Shown: positions 1 through 6,537 of the stretch, piece by piece
How the letters are laid out: every line of letters starts with the position of its first letter
Numbering within the stretch: position 1 is the first letter of the stretch
Assembly: GCA_018623785.1 (NCBI GenBank)
Contig: JAAZVD010000083.1
Span: 1 to 6,900 of the forward strand
Length of the DNA: 6,900 nt
Direction: 5' to 3'
Origin: Bacteroidota bacterium
GTDB lineage: Bacteria; Bacteroidota; Rhodothermia; Rhodothermales; UBA10348
Translations under genes and position numbers: made by a program
The notes under the pieces: model-generated
What the model was told of the DNA's origin: nothing
What the model saw: the letters and a program-made list of their open reading frames with translations, nothing else
Databases searched by the model: none

Positions 1-525
1 ATCACGGTGTATCTGCGAGATGCCATCACCGAATCGGATTTCAAGCAACTTCCCCTGTCCGAGTACAGGTACATACACTTTGCCACGCACGGTTATGCCC
101 GTCGAGACCAGCCTCGGCAATCGGGGATCCTGCTCGAGACGAATCCGGAACCGGGTGAGGATGGCGTTCTCCGAGCGTATGAGGTGGCAGACCTTACTAT
201 TGGTTCAGAGCTCGTTGTTCTCAGCGCATGTGATTCCGCGGTAGAGGGTCGTTGGCCTGCGGATATTTCAGGATTGGCCAAAAGCTTCCTTTATGCCGGG
301 AGCCGGCATGTGGTGGCGTCCGTCTGGCCCAGCGACGATGCGGGCACGCGCATTCTGATGCGCATCTTTTACGCCTATCTCTCCGAAGGACATACAGTAG
401 ATGACGCGTTGCGCTTAGCCAAGCTGGATCTCTTGGATGCCGGTGGAGCTATTTCAAATCCCTACTATTGGGCAGGCTTTATCCATATCGGGGCTCCAGG
501 AAGCCTCGATCGGTCCTCGATGTGA
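1..525 (+). CDS. CHAT-domain (caspase-like) protein, C-terminal fragment
   Basis: The reading frame is open from base 1 to the TGA at 523-525, so this is the 3' end of a longer gene; the in-frame GTG at 7 is probably an internal valine. The fragment matches the C-terminal part of a CHAT domain, the clan CD cysteine peptidase fold related to caspases and separase. It shows the catalytic histidine motif IHFATHG (His codon 88-90) and the catalytic cysteine motif VVLSACDSA (Cys codon 229-231). The usual tail follows: GLAKSFLYAGSRHVVASVW, a helix containing VDDALRLAKLDLL, and the closing NPYYWAGFIHIG. Both catalytic residues are intact, so it could be an active protease. CHAT proteins of this type usually carry N-terminal TPR repeats, but that part lies outside the window. 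The gene is convergent with the OsmC gene, 62 nt away. The substrate cannot be told from this fragment. Confidence 0.93.
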   Translation: MTVYLRDAITESDFKQLPLSEYRYIHFATHGYARRDQPRQSGILLETNPEPGEDGVLRAYEVADLTIGSELVVLSACDSAVEGRWPADISGLAKSFLYAGSRHVVASVWPSDDAGTRILMRIFYAYLSEGHTVDDALRLAKLDLLDAGGAISNPYYWAGFIHIGAPGSLDRSSM

Positions 526-587
526 CGTTACCGGCATCATCCCCGGTATCCTGTAGCCGAACCTGGCATCCTAGAGTGTTCCTACCC

Positions 588-1073
588 TCACGCTACCTCC
601 GTATCCGACCCCTCCCTTTTCTCGATACTCGTATCGATCACGAGAGGACCCGTCAGAATGCGGTGCACAGGACATTTACCGGCAATTACACCGATGCGCT
701 CCATCTGCTCGTGGTCCAGCTCGGTGCCATCGATGGTAATTTTCATTCGGATATAGTCAAAAAGACCCTTGGCACCATCGGGGAGATCATCACCTTCGTA
801 CTCGTCCACGCGCTTGCGTTCGTGGTACATTTCGACTTCAACGCCCTCCATCGGCCATTCCTTGCGCTCTGTATACATGCGAAGGGTAATGCCGGTGCAG
901 GCACCCAACGCGCCGAGCAGCAGGCTGACTGGACGCGGTCCCTGGTCGGTGCCCCCCAATTCCTCGGGTTCATCGGCAACCAGGTCAAAGTGATCCAGAT
1001 GCATCTCGGTCTGATACCTGTGGGTATCAAGCCTGGTGCGGGCAAGGTTGTGTGTGTTTTCAGGAGTAGCCAT
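588..1073 (-). CDS. OsmC-family peroxiredoxin-like protein
   Basis: Encodes 161 residues from the ATG at 1071-1073; the TTG just upstream is not needed. OsmC/Ohr proteins are dimeric, cytoplasmic thiol peroxidases that reduce organic hydroperoxides. The hallmarks are visible: ADEPEELGG near residues 33-41, then GTDQGPRPVSLLLGALGAC ending in the peroxidatic Cys59. TGITLRMYTERKEWP follows, and the second cysteine is Cys134 in GKCPVHRIL. The GTDQGP and CPVHRIL pattern fits the YhfA-like branch, also found as the C-terminal half of alpha/beta-hydrolase-OsmC fusions, better than classical Ohr or OsmC. Length is normal and no hydrolase domain is attached. No Shine-Dalgarno precedes the ATG. The start lies only about 20 nt beyond the U-tract of the metalloprotease terminator, so no separate promoter is evident. 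The physiological substrate is uncertain. Confidence 0.93.
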   Translation of the reverse strand: MATPENTHNLARTRLDTHRYQTEMHLDHFDLVADEPEELGGTDQGPRPVSLLLGALGACTGITLRMYTERKEWPMEGVEVEMYHERKRVDEYEGDDLPDGAKGLFDYIRMKITIDGTELDHEQMERIGVIAGKCPVHRILTGPLVIDTSIEKREGSDTEVA

Positions 1074-1093
1074 CAAAGCTGCGACGTTAGTGG

Positions 1094-1134
1094 AAAAAAA
1101 GTGCGGGGGCGCCGCATTCGCGGCGCCCCCGCAC
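1094..1134 (-). terminator. Strong intrinsic terminator behind the metalloprotease gene
   Basis: Positions 1101-1115 and 1120-1134 form a perfect 15-bp, very GC-rich inverted repeat with a 4-nt loop (1116-1119). On the minus strand the hairpin is followed at once by seven T (A run 1094-1100). It begins 26 nt after the metalloprotease stop codon, as expected for its Rho-independent terminator. The plus-strand side lacks a T run, so it works mainly leftward. It also lies just upstream of the osmC start. Confidence 0.93.
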
Positions 1135-1160
1135 CATTTCGAGCAGAAGGCTGCCCGGAA

Positions 1161-3632
1161 TCAGTCTGCAGGGTCAAGAATATGATCAATCCGGTCGGAC
1201 AGATCACGCAGGTGCAAACGTGTCATGGCATCGCGCGTACGGTCCGCGCCGCGATCGACCAGTGCCTGTACTGTCTCCAATTCGCCCTTGACCAACATGC
1301 GCAGGTCCGACTCATCTGCGTCAATACTCTGGAAACCATAGGTTGCCAGAAATCCCGTTGCATTGTAATCGAGGGTCAACAGGTACTCCAACCGATCCAC
1401 ATAGCCGCGCTGCAGGTTACGGCGATAGCTGTCCACCGAGGCGCCTGAATTCAATTCACTGAAAATGGCGCCGCGCATGTCGGTCATCAGTTCGCTGACC
1501 GTGTATTGATTGCCATCCCAGCGCGTCTCACCGTCCAGCAGACGAGCCAGTTTCTGAGTATCCAGAAGGCGTGCAATGCCACCCACCTGATAGCCTCGGA
1601 TGCGGCCCGTGATACCACCGCTTTCGATGCGATCCAGGATGTCGTGACGGATCATCCAGGTAGGCGTCGTGAAGACGTGATCAGCCATCCACTGCACAGC
1701 GCGGCGTTGACGCTCTTCCGGTACCGGAGAGTAGATGGCGCCCTCCTGATCTGACGTTTTGGGCTGCTCGTACACCCCGCCCACGTTGGAGGAGACATGG
1801 CCAATGTAGCGGCTGTACTGACTGCCCACCTGTCCGTAGAGCTCTTCGAGTTGGCTCCAGTCTTTGCCTTCCTCTTCCGTCCAGTCAATGAGACGATCAA
1901 GGATACGCTGCAGGTTCAGAATACCCAGACGAGAGGCTTCCATCTCGTCGTTGGAGATGTTCTCGGTTTGCTGGCGGGGGTCGCCATAACCTGAGAGGAA
2001 CCACATGGCCGGATCGTCGGCACGCTCCTTGACCCACTCATTAAGCTCCAGAAATTCCTCTTCCGGTGTCCGATTGCCCGGAATCCACGAGTAGGTCCAT
2101 TTCGTGGCCCAGTCGTCGTACTCTCCAACCATCGGCCCGACCTGCGTGACACCATCTTCGGGCTGCGCCACGTAGTTGAAGCGGGCGTAGTCCATAATGG
2201 AGGGAGCCGTACCATCAGTGGCGGTAAACGCCGGGTCACGCAGCTGATCCACCGTGTAGGCGTACGAAGAACCCATGTTGTGCTGAAATCCAATCGTGTG
2301 TCCTACTTCGTGGGCGGAAACGAAACGGACCAGCTCGCCCATGACCTCATCCTCAAAATCCTTGGTCTGGGCAGCCGGATTGACGGCGGCTGTCTGAATC
2401 AGGTACCAGTTACGCAAGAGCTGCATGACGTTATGGTACCAGTTGATATCGCTTTCCAGGATCTCGCCCGTGCGCGGGTCGTGCACGTGGGGACCTGAAG
2501 CATTCTGGATGTCGGAGGCAAAGTATCGGATGACCGAGTAGCGGGCATCTTCAGGGCTGAAATCCGGATCTTCTTCAGCCGTCGGCGCCATTTTCCCAAT
2601 GATGGCATTCTTGAAACCAGCTGCTTCAAACGCTTTCTGCCAGTCGTTCACGCCGTCGATGAGGGGCTGACGCCATTTTTCAGGCGTATTCTGATCGACG
2701 TAGTAGATGATCGGTTCCACCGGCTCGACCAGTTCCCCGCGGGCGTAGGCCTCGGGGTCGGACGGTTCAAGACGCCAGCGGGTGACGTAGCACTTCTCTT
2801 CGGCCCTATGCTGCTCACCGTTGAACTCGGTGAACGTAACGGAGAACAGACCTACGCGCTCATCGCACAACCGGGGCTGCATCGGGCTGTCGGGCAACTT
2901 GACCATGGACTGCGCCATCTCGACCGTAATCGTGTTGGTCGAGGAGTTCGATGGCGCTGACGTTGCATCGTAGGTCAGCACATGTCGGACTTCCACGTTT
3001 TCCGGGAAAGATTTGACCGAGCTGATGTAGCTGCGATCACCGTCCAGGCGACGCACCGAGTAGGAAGAGCGGCGGTAGGAGGGCAATCCGAGCGATGGAA
3101 TGTCAGAGGTATACAGGCTCGTAGCGTCGATCACCACACCTGTCGTGTCTGCGTTGATAGCCTTTACATCAAAGGCCCTGATGATCGGCTCGAGATTGGA
3201 ATTACGCACGGATTCGTAGATCGGCGAATCCGCATCACCGCGGTTCTCATATCCCACAACGCGGAGGAAAACATGGTCGCCATTACGCTCCCACCGCACA
3301 ACCTGAGTGTTTGCCTTTTGCCCGCCATATCCGATGTTATCGGCTGTCTTTGCAATCCGCGTCACCAGCAGGAACTCTGCGCCCAGCATGGCATCGGGGA
3401 TCTCGTAATAGTAGGTGTCATCGTCCTGGTAGACATTGAAAATACCTTCGTCTTTTACGAAATCATCCTTTATGACCTCGGAAAACACCTTGGGACCATC
3501 ATCCTTGCTGCTGGAGCGGGACGAACGATCGGGGGCAGCGTCCGAGGGAGCAGTAGTGGCTTTACTGCCTGCGCAGCCAGCAAGAAGAGCAGCGCTGAGA
3601 AGAACAGCGGGCACGGAGCGGAATCGCAACAT
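1161..3632 (-). CDS. Zinc-dependent metalloprotease lipoprotein (DUF5118/DUF5117/DUF4953 family)
   Basis: Encodes 823 residues, about full length for the family. The N-terminus is a lipoprotein signal with lipobox LLAGC and lipidated Cys20, followed by a Ser/Asp-rich linker to about residue 48, so the protein is probably anchored in an outer or inner membrane leaflet. A DUF5118-like segment (about 49-96) and DUF5117 (about 97-290) precede the DUF4953 met-zincin catalytic part. The zinc motif HEVGHTIGFQH gives ligands His441, His445 and His451 and catalytic Glu442, followed by Asn452. The expected Met-turn is SIMDY at 478-482 (Met480). All catalytic residues are present, so it should be an active peptidase; the substrate is unknown. 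No T9SS C-terminal sorting domain is seen, consistent with lipoprotein export. The ATG at 3630-3632 is chosen because it places the signal peptide at the N-terminus. No Shine-Dalgarno is visible. It has its own terminator and a candidate promoter at 3716-3746. Confidence 0.95.
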   Translation of the reverse strand: MLRFRSVPAVLLSAALLAGCAGSKATTAPSDAAPDRSSRSSSKDDGPKVFSEVIKDDFVKDEGIFNVYQDDDTYYYEIPDAMLGAEFLLVTRIAKTADNIGYGGQKANTQVVRWERNGDHVFLRVVGYENRGDADSPIYESVRNSNLEPIIRAFDVKAINADTTGVVIDATSLYTSDIPSLGLPSYRRSSYSVRRLDGDRSYISSVKSFPENVEVRHVLTYDATSAPSNSSTNTITVEMAQSMVKLPDSPMQPRLCDERVGLFSVTFTEFNGEQHRAEEKCYVTRWRLEPSDPEAYARGELVEPVEPIIYYVDQNTPEKWRQPLIDGVNDWQKAFEAAGFKNAIIGKMAPTAEEDPDFSPEDARYSVIRYFASDIQNASGPHVHDPRTGEILESDINWYHNVMQLLRNWYLIQTAAVNPAAQTKDFEDEVMGELVRFVSAHEVGHTIGFQHNMGSSYAYTVDQLRDPAFTATDGTAPSIMDYARFNYVAQPEDGVTQVGPMVGEYDDWATKWTYSWIPGNRTPEEEFLELNEWVKERADDPAMWFLSGYGDPRQQTENISNDEMEASRLGILNLQRILDRLIDWTEEEGKDWSQLEELYGQVGSQYSRYIGHVSSNVGGVYEQPKTSDQEGAIYSPVPEERQRRAVQWMADHVFTTPTWMIRHDILDRIESGGITGRIRGYQVGGIARLLDTQKLARLLDGETRWDGNQYTVSELMTDMRGAIFSELNSGASVDSYRRNLQRGYVDRLEYLLTLDYNATGFLATYGFQSIDADESDLRMLVKGELETVQALVDRGADRTRDAMTRLHLRDLSDRIDHILDPAD

Positions 3633-3715
3633 GTATTTCGGGGGAATGGTCCAAGAATGACTGGAAGGAGAAGGAAGCGCTTCGCGCCTCGACAGGCAGC
3701 GTTGCCTCTTGTGCC

Positions 3716-3746
3716 CAAGGTAAAACTCTCCTGCAGGCGATTCAAC
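3716..3746 (-). promoter_or_regulatory. Candidate promoter of the metalloprotease gene
   Basis: On the minus strand, TTGAAT (3745-3740) is followed after 17 nt by TACCTT and then G. Read as a Bacteroidota promoter this is GTTG-N19-TTACCTTG, an imperfect match to TTTG-N19-TAnnTTTG. Transcription would start near 3709, giving a leader of about 75 nt. That leader holds two short hairpins (3694-3707, and 3677-3687 with GCGC arms) and no Shine-Dalgarno. The spacing is identical to the candidate upstream of the histone-like gene, which raises confidence somewhat. Confidence 0.45.
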
Positions 3747-3772
3747 GCCCTGCGCGGCAATCCTAATCTCGG

Positions 3773-5068
3773 TCAGCGGGATATAACGCCCTGAACCGCA
3801 ACAAGCCGATCCGATTGCGTACGGATATCGGCATAATAAACCAGGGTCGTTATCAGACTTTGCAGCTGCGGCATCCCGGTCTCCAACGAACGCTGCAAAC
3901 CTGCATTGGTCGATACGTAGCGATAGGCATGCTCGCCCTGCTTCATGAGGACATCTCCCTCATACCACCCGTCCTGCGCATTCCAGGACAGGGTATTGGC
4001 CTCGATAAGCTGCCAGTCCGAAAACGTACCCACCACGCCTACCGCTCCCGGCACCGGGCGGTTGCCCGGCGGTACGAGCCGTAACCGGACAGATACATAT
4101 TCTGCTTCATGATTGGCCTCTCCACGTACGCCAACGGCTCCCTGAATACGCGCTTGACCGTTCAGGAAAGGGTCCACGCTGGACCCACCCAGTTCCGCGA
4201 CGTCGGGCTCCAGCCAGACGCGCCACGGTGAGGATTGCCTGTTCACGCGTTCGATCCGGCCACCCGGACGCAAATCCGCGGTGTTGATATAGAATGGAAT
4301 GGTTTGCGGTGTGAAGGATTGTCGCGGTTCGAGGAAGAACATCAGATCGGGACTGACCTCCAAGGAAGGCCGCTCGGCGCATCGCATGGCATCGTAGTGC
4401 GCATCGCGCATAAAGCAAACCGCGTAGTCGAAAGCGTTGGCACTCAGCTCCTGTGGACTGAACCGCACGACGGGCTGCAGGGAAGCGAATTGCCGTCCTG
4501 CGACCATTGGGTTGTCCAAGCGCATATCCAGCGGAGCGGCCTGCTCACTGACAAAGAAAGGGCGCTCCAACAACACGGCCTCCTCCCTGCCCTGCTCGTG
4601 CACACGGAGGATGTAATTACCGCTCAGGCGGAAATCAATGCTGTTGTTCGGAAAGGTGTATTCATAGTGGACATAATCGACCCGCGTGGCGCGGGAAGGG
4701 CGGTAATCCAGTATATCATCCCGTTGGAATCGAGCCATGTACTCGGCCGGCATGAGGTCCCGCTTCCAAGTTCGATCTGTATGGTAAAAAGTGATGGTCA
4801 GCGGCCGGGTTGAACGCGACAACACATCAAAAGCCAGACGCAGCGGCATCCCCTGGCCGAGGTGCAGAATGGGTAGCGCGTTTTCCCCGGAACCTGAGTG
4901 CAGCTGTACCGAGGCCACGGTCGCCGCATCCTGTGTGATCAGCGAACCCGGTTCGTTGGCTGTCGGATCTGACCCGCTCCTGACCTCCTCGGAAACCGCA
5001 CAGGCAGGAAGAAGGACGGTAACAGTGGCCAAAAAGAGCCAGGTACGCATGCGGGTGCGATGTCTCAT
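3773..5068 (-). CDS. DUF5103 lipoprotein, type IX secretion system plug-like protein
   Basis: Encodes 431 residues from the ATG at 5066-5068. That ATG overlaps the stop of the upstream DUF3078 gene as ATGA and puts a lipoprotein signal at the N-terminus, with LLPAC and Cys23; the frame is open further upstream but that extension has no export signal. The N-terminal domain carries the family pattern: SVQLHSGSGENALPILHLG (53-71), the FD of LAFDVL, FYHTDRTWKRDLMPAEY (94-110), YVHYEYTFPNN (132-142) and LSGNYILRV (148-156). Near 345-385 an E-set/AMPK-CBM-like stretch appears (VVGTFSDW, then GWYEGDVLMKQGEHAYRYV), and the protein ends YYADIRTQSDRLVAVQG. Known members act as the plug of the T9SS SprA translocon on the periplasmic side of the outer membrane. 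The T9SS role here is inferred from family, since no other T9SS gene is in the window. There is no Shine-Dalgarno, so translational coupling is likely. Confidence 0.9.
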   Translation of the reverse strand: MRHRTRMRTWLFLATVTVLLPACAVSEEVRSGSDPTANEPGSLITQDAATVASVQLHSGSGENALPILHLGQGMPLRLAFDVLSRSTRPLTITFYHTDRTWKRDLMPAEYMARFQRDDILDYRPSRATRVDYVHYEYTFPNNSIDFRLSGNYILRVHEQGREEAVLLERPFFVSEQAAPLDMRLDNPMVAGRQFASLQPVVRFSPQELSANAFDYAVCFMRDAHYDAMRCAERPSLEVSPDLMFFLEPRQSFTPQTIPFYINTADLRPGGRIERVNRQSSPWRVWLEPDVAELGGSSVDPFLNGQARIQGAVGVRGEANHEAEYVSVRLRLVPPGNRPVPGAVGVVGTFSDWQLIEANTLSWNAQDGWYEGDVLMKQGEHAYRYVSTNAGLQRSLETGMPQLQSLITTLVYYADIRTQSDRLVAVQGVISR

Positions 5069-5964
5069 TTCAGGATGGCGTATACGATTCCAACAGTAAA
5101 GACCTCTTTTAGCTGAAACCGATTGCTGACGTCCTTGTCTCGTAGCACGACCCATTCCACATTGAACTGCAGCCAAGAGTTGACCCTCATGGTAAGCAGG
5201 TTCTCCCATAACAAGTCCGGGGGCTCGGGCTGGTTGAATGCGGCAAAGAGCCCTAGCGTGGATTTCAGGTGGATGTTTTGGGCGATATCCCGTTCGAATT
5301 CCGTGTACGCCTCCAACCCAACCTCCATCTTCATCCGCTGGTCCGCCGTCATGCTGTAGAGCTCACGCAGCCGTTCGATGAGCACAACCGTCTGTTTCCC
5401 CCCCAAACCAACGCGCTGTGAGAGCCCAGGCTTATGCTGATACGTCATTCCGAGCGATAGCGTCATAACGCCCGGGGACAGCAAATCGGAGACTTTCTGA
5501 GGCAGCGGCCGCCTCTCCTTGAACTGGTTTTTCTCGAAGTTGTAGCCGGGCGCCATTTGACTTCGCACAGTGAATGCTGCCGTCGGCATGAAGGTGCTAA
5601 GGGAGCCCAATCCGGTATGCTTGTAGGTAGCTTGTAAGCGAATGATGTCTTCTGCTTTCCGGAAATCCAGCGTGTCCTGTTTTACCGCACCGAACGCCAG
5701 ACGCAGGTCGTAGCGCCTGTTCCACCGGCCATGATTTTTTTGCCAGCGCCCGTCCACCGCACTCGAAAGTGCCAGCGTATTGATGCCTCCCTCTGCCCAG
5801 TTCTGGAACGTCGCCTGTGAACCGGCCAGTTTTGCAACGAGTGATCGCTCCCAAGCGGAAGACGTTGTCGTCGGCTCCGCCTGCTGCGCTCGCGCGGCGA
5901 GCGGCATGAGTAAAAGAGCAATCAGGACTCGAAGCGTGCAATGGAGAAAACCCGGGGACGGCAC
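5065..5964 (-). CDS. DUF3078 outer-membrane beta-barrel protein
   Basis: Encodes 299 residues if started at the GTG at 5962-5964. The same frame is open to a TTG at 6040-6042 (325 residues), and there is no in-frame ATG before the signal peptide. The GTG is preferred because it yields an ordinary 26-residue signal peptide, with hydrophobic core LRVLIALLLMPLA and cleavage after ARA before QQ; the TTG adds a poorly conserved-looking stretch and may lie upstream of the transcript start. The mature part has the DUF3078 opening: FQNWAEGGINTLALSS (about 53-68), then alternating strands, a FRKAEDIIRLQ stretch, SDLLSPGVMTLSLGMTYQHKPG, and a terminal strand GIVYAILK. These features predict an outer-membrane barrel. 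The function of DUF3078 is unknown. It is the first gene of an operon with DUF5103, joined by a 4-nt ATGA overlap. No Shine-Dalgarno is seen at either start. Confidence 0.87.
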   Translation of the reverse strand: MPSPGFLHCTLRVLIALLLMPLAARAQQAEPTTTSSAWERSLVAKLAGSQATFQNWAEGGINTLALSSAVDGRWQKNHGRWNRRYDLRLAFGAVKQDTLDFRKAEDIIRLQATYKHTGLGSLSTFMPTAAFTVRSQMAPGYNFEKNQFKERRPLPQKVSDLLSPGVMTLSLGMTYQHKPGLSQRVGLGGKQTVVLIERLRELYSMTADQRMKMEVGLEAYTEFERDIAQNIHLKSTLGLFAAFNQPEPPDLLWENLLTMRVNSWLQFNVEWVVLRDKDVSNRFQLKEVFTVGIVYAILK

Positions 5965-6029
5965 GGCAATAACGACGGGGGCAATAGAGTGGGGAGATAC
6001 GGCGCGACGATAAACACCCGGGACGAGCG

Positions 6030-6060
6030 CAAAAGATTCCAATCCACAAGATCACACAAA
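6030..6060 (-). promoter_or_regulatory. Candidate promoter of the DUF3078-DUF5103 operon
   Basis: On the minus strand TTTG (6060-6057) is followed after exactly 19 nt by ATCTTTTG (6037-6030). This resembles the Bacteroidota TTTG-N19-TAnnTTTG promoter, with the leading TA replaced by AT. Transcription would begin near 6023. That is downstream of the possible TTG start at 6042, which would leave the GTG at 5964 as the usable start codon. The match is imperfect and rests on pattern reading only. Confidence 0.35.
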
Positions 6061-6123
6061 AAAACCGATCCGACTCCTTGCATCGGGCACCTTTATCCGA
6101 ACGGCAGGTCCGTCAGAACAACG

Positions 6124-6259
6124 GCAACCTCCCAATAGCAGCAACCTCCCAAAGGCAGCAACCTCCCAAAGGCAGCAACCTCCCCATGGTAGCAACCTCC
6201 CCATGGTAGCAACCTCCGAACGGTAACAACCTCCGAACGGTAGCAGCCTCCGAAGGGTA
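6124..6259. repeat. 17-bp tandem repeat array, eight full units
   Basis: Eight head-to-tail units start at 6124, 6141, 6158, 6175, 6192, 6209, 6226 and 6243, all exactly 17 nt, and a partial ninth (GCAAC) begins at 6260. The left half is nearly constant (GCAACCTCC). The right half varies: CAATAGCA, CAAAGGCA, CCATGGTA, GAACGGTA or GAAGGGTA. Units 2 and 3 are identical, 4 and 5 are identical, and 6 and 7 differ by one base, which points to stepwise slippage or duplication. Because 17 is not a multiple of 3 the units change reading frame, so the array is not a coding repeat. It has no spacers and therefore is not a CRISPR. The array fills the space between the histone gene terminator and the DUF3078 operon promoter. 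Its role is unknown. Confidence 0.95.
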
Positions 6260-6263
6260 GCAA

Positions 6264-6302
6264 CGAAAAAGGGCCGCGCCAGAATGGCGCGGCCCTTTTT
6301 CG
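6264..6302. terminator. Bidirectional intrinsic terminator with a 17-bp stem
   Basis: Positions 6264-6280 and 6286-6302 are perfect inverted repeats of 17 bp around a 5-nt loop (6281-6285). A GC-rich core, GGGCCGCGCC, is flanked by five A on one side and five T on the other. On the minus strand it follows the histone-like gene stop by about 20 nt and serves as that gene's terminator. On the plus strand it could equally end a transcript through the tandem repeats, whose last partial unit overlaps its first base. Confidence 0.93.
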
Positions 6303-6321
6303 AAAAGAATCAAGGAGGCTA

Positions 6322-6498
6322 TTAGCCTTCGTTCTTCATATTCTGGACTTCGATACGGATGTCCTGGGCCATTCCCTTAAGATTCTGCATGGCCTTGCGT
6401 ACACGCGTGCCTGCAGCCTTGTTGCCTTTGTCGTAAAACTTGCCGAAGTCGTCTTCGAGACCATCAACAAAGCTTTTCAGGTCGGCGAACTTGCTCAT
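6322..6498 (-). CDS. Small histone H1-like DNA-binding protein
   Basis: This is a 58-residue protein, full length for the short histone H1-like (Hc1-related) proteins common in Bacteroidota and Rhodothermota. It opens MSKFADLKSFVDGLEDDF and continues KFYDKGNKAAGTRVRKAM, then QGLKNMAQDIRIEVQNMKN. The basic AGTRVRKxMQxLK core is the family signature. Members are thought to bind and compact DNA in the nucleoid; the role in this organism is inferred. It looks mostly helical, with an acidic N-terminal half and a basic centre, and has no signal peptide. The start is fixed by a strong Shine-Dalgarno, GGAGG at 6510-6506, 7 nt before the ATG, the only clear one among the minus-strand genes here whose start is visible. 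It is a single-gene unit with a near-consensus promoter at 6567-6597 and a strong terminator at 6264-6302, consistent with high expression. Confidence 0.92.
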   Translation of the reverse strand: MSKFADLKSFVDGLEDDFGKFYDKGNKAAGTRVRKAMQNLKGMAQDIRIEVQNMKNEG

Positions 6499-6505
6499 GG
6501 GTAAT

Positions 6506-6510
6506 CCTCC
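6506..6510 (-). promoter_or_regulatory. Shine-Dalgarno of the histone-like gene
   Basis: The minus strand reads GGAGGATTACCC and then ATG, a full GGAGG with a 7-nt spacer. It decides the start at 6498. The OsmC, metalloprotease, DUF5103 and DUF3078 genes lack such a site. Confidence 0.85.
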
Positions 6511-6537
6511 AATCTAAAATGAGTTCTGGTTGCAAGG

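Noticed and set aside
529..548. Inverted repeat TACCGG/CCGGTA with an 8-nt loop between the convergent CHAT and OsmC genes, as a terminator.
   Set aside because: The stem is only 6 bp with no T run on either side. It may still help, but I cannot support it as a terminator.
468..1448. A 326-codon plus-strand frame opposite osmC and the metalloprotease end.
   Set aside because: It is antisense to two well-supported genes, crosses a strong terminator stem, and has no recognisable domain.
2982..3794. A 270-codon plus-strand frame opposite the metalloprotease 5' end.
   Set aside because: It is a shadow of the conserved minus-strand gene and runs across its promoter region.
6124..6264. CRISPR array.
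   Set aside because: The units are 17 nt, directly abutting, with no unique spacers and no cas genes nearby.
6041..6264. Replication origin with iterons: 17-bp repeats plus two near DnaA boxes (around 6043-6051 and 6094-6102).
   Set aside because: Each box has at least two mismatches. There is no AT-rich unwinding region and no rep or dnaA gene, and the context is chromosomal envelope genes.
6113..6313. A 66-codon minus-strand frame across the tandem repeats, with GGAGG-like sites and ATGs inside units 4 and 5.
   Set aside because: The 17-nt period shifts the frame at each unit, the frame reads through the terminator stem, and composition is repeat-driven. The GGAGG-spacer-ATG look is a by-product of the repeat.
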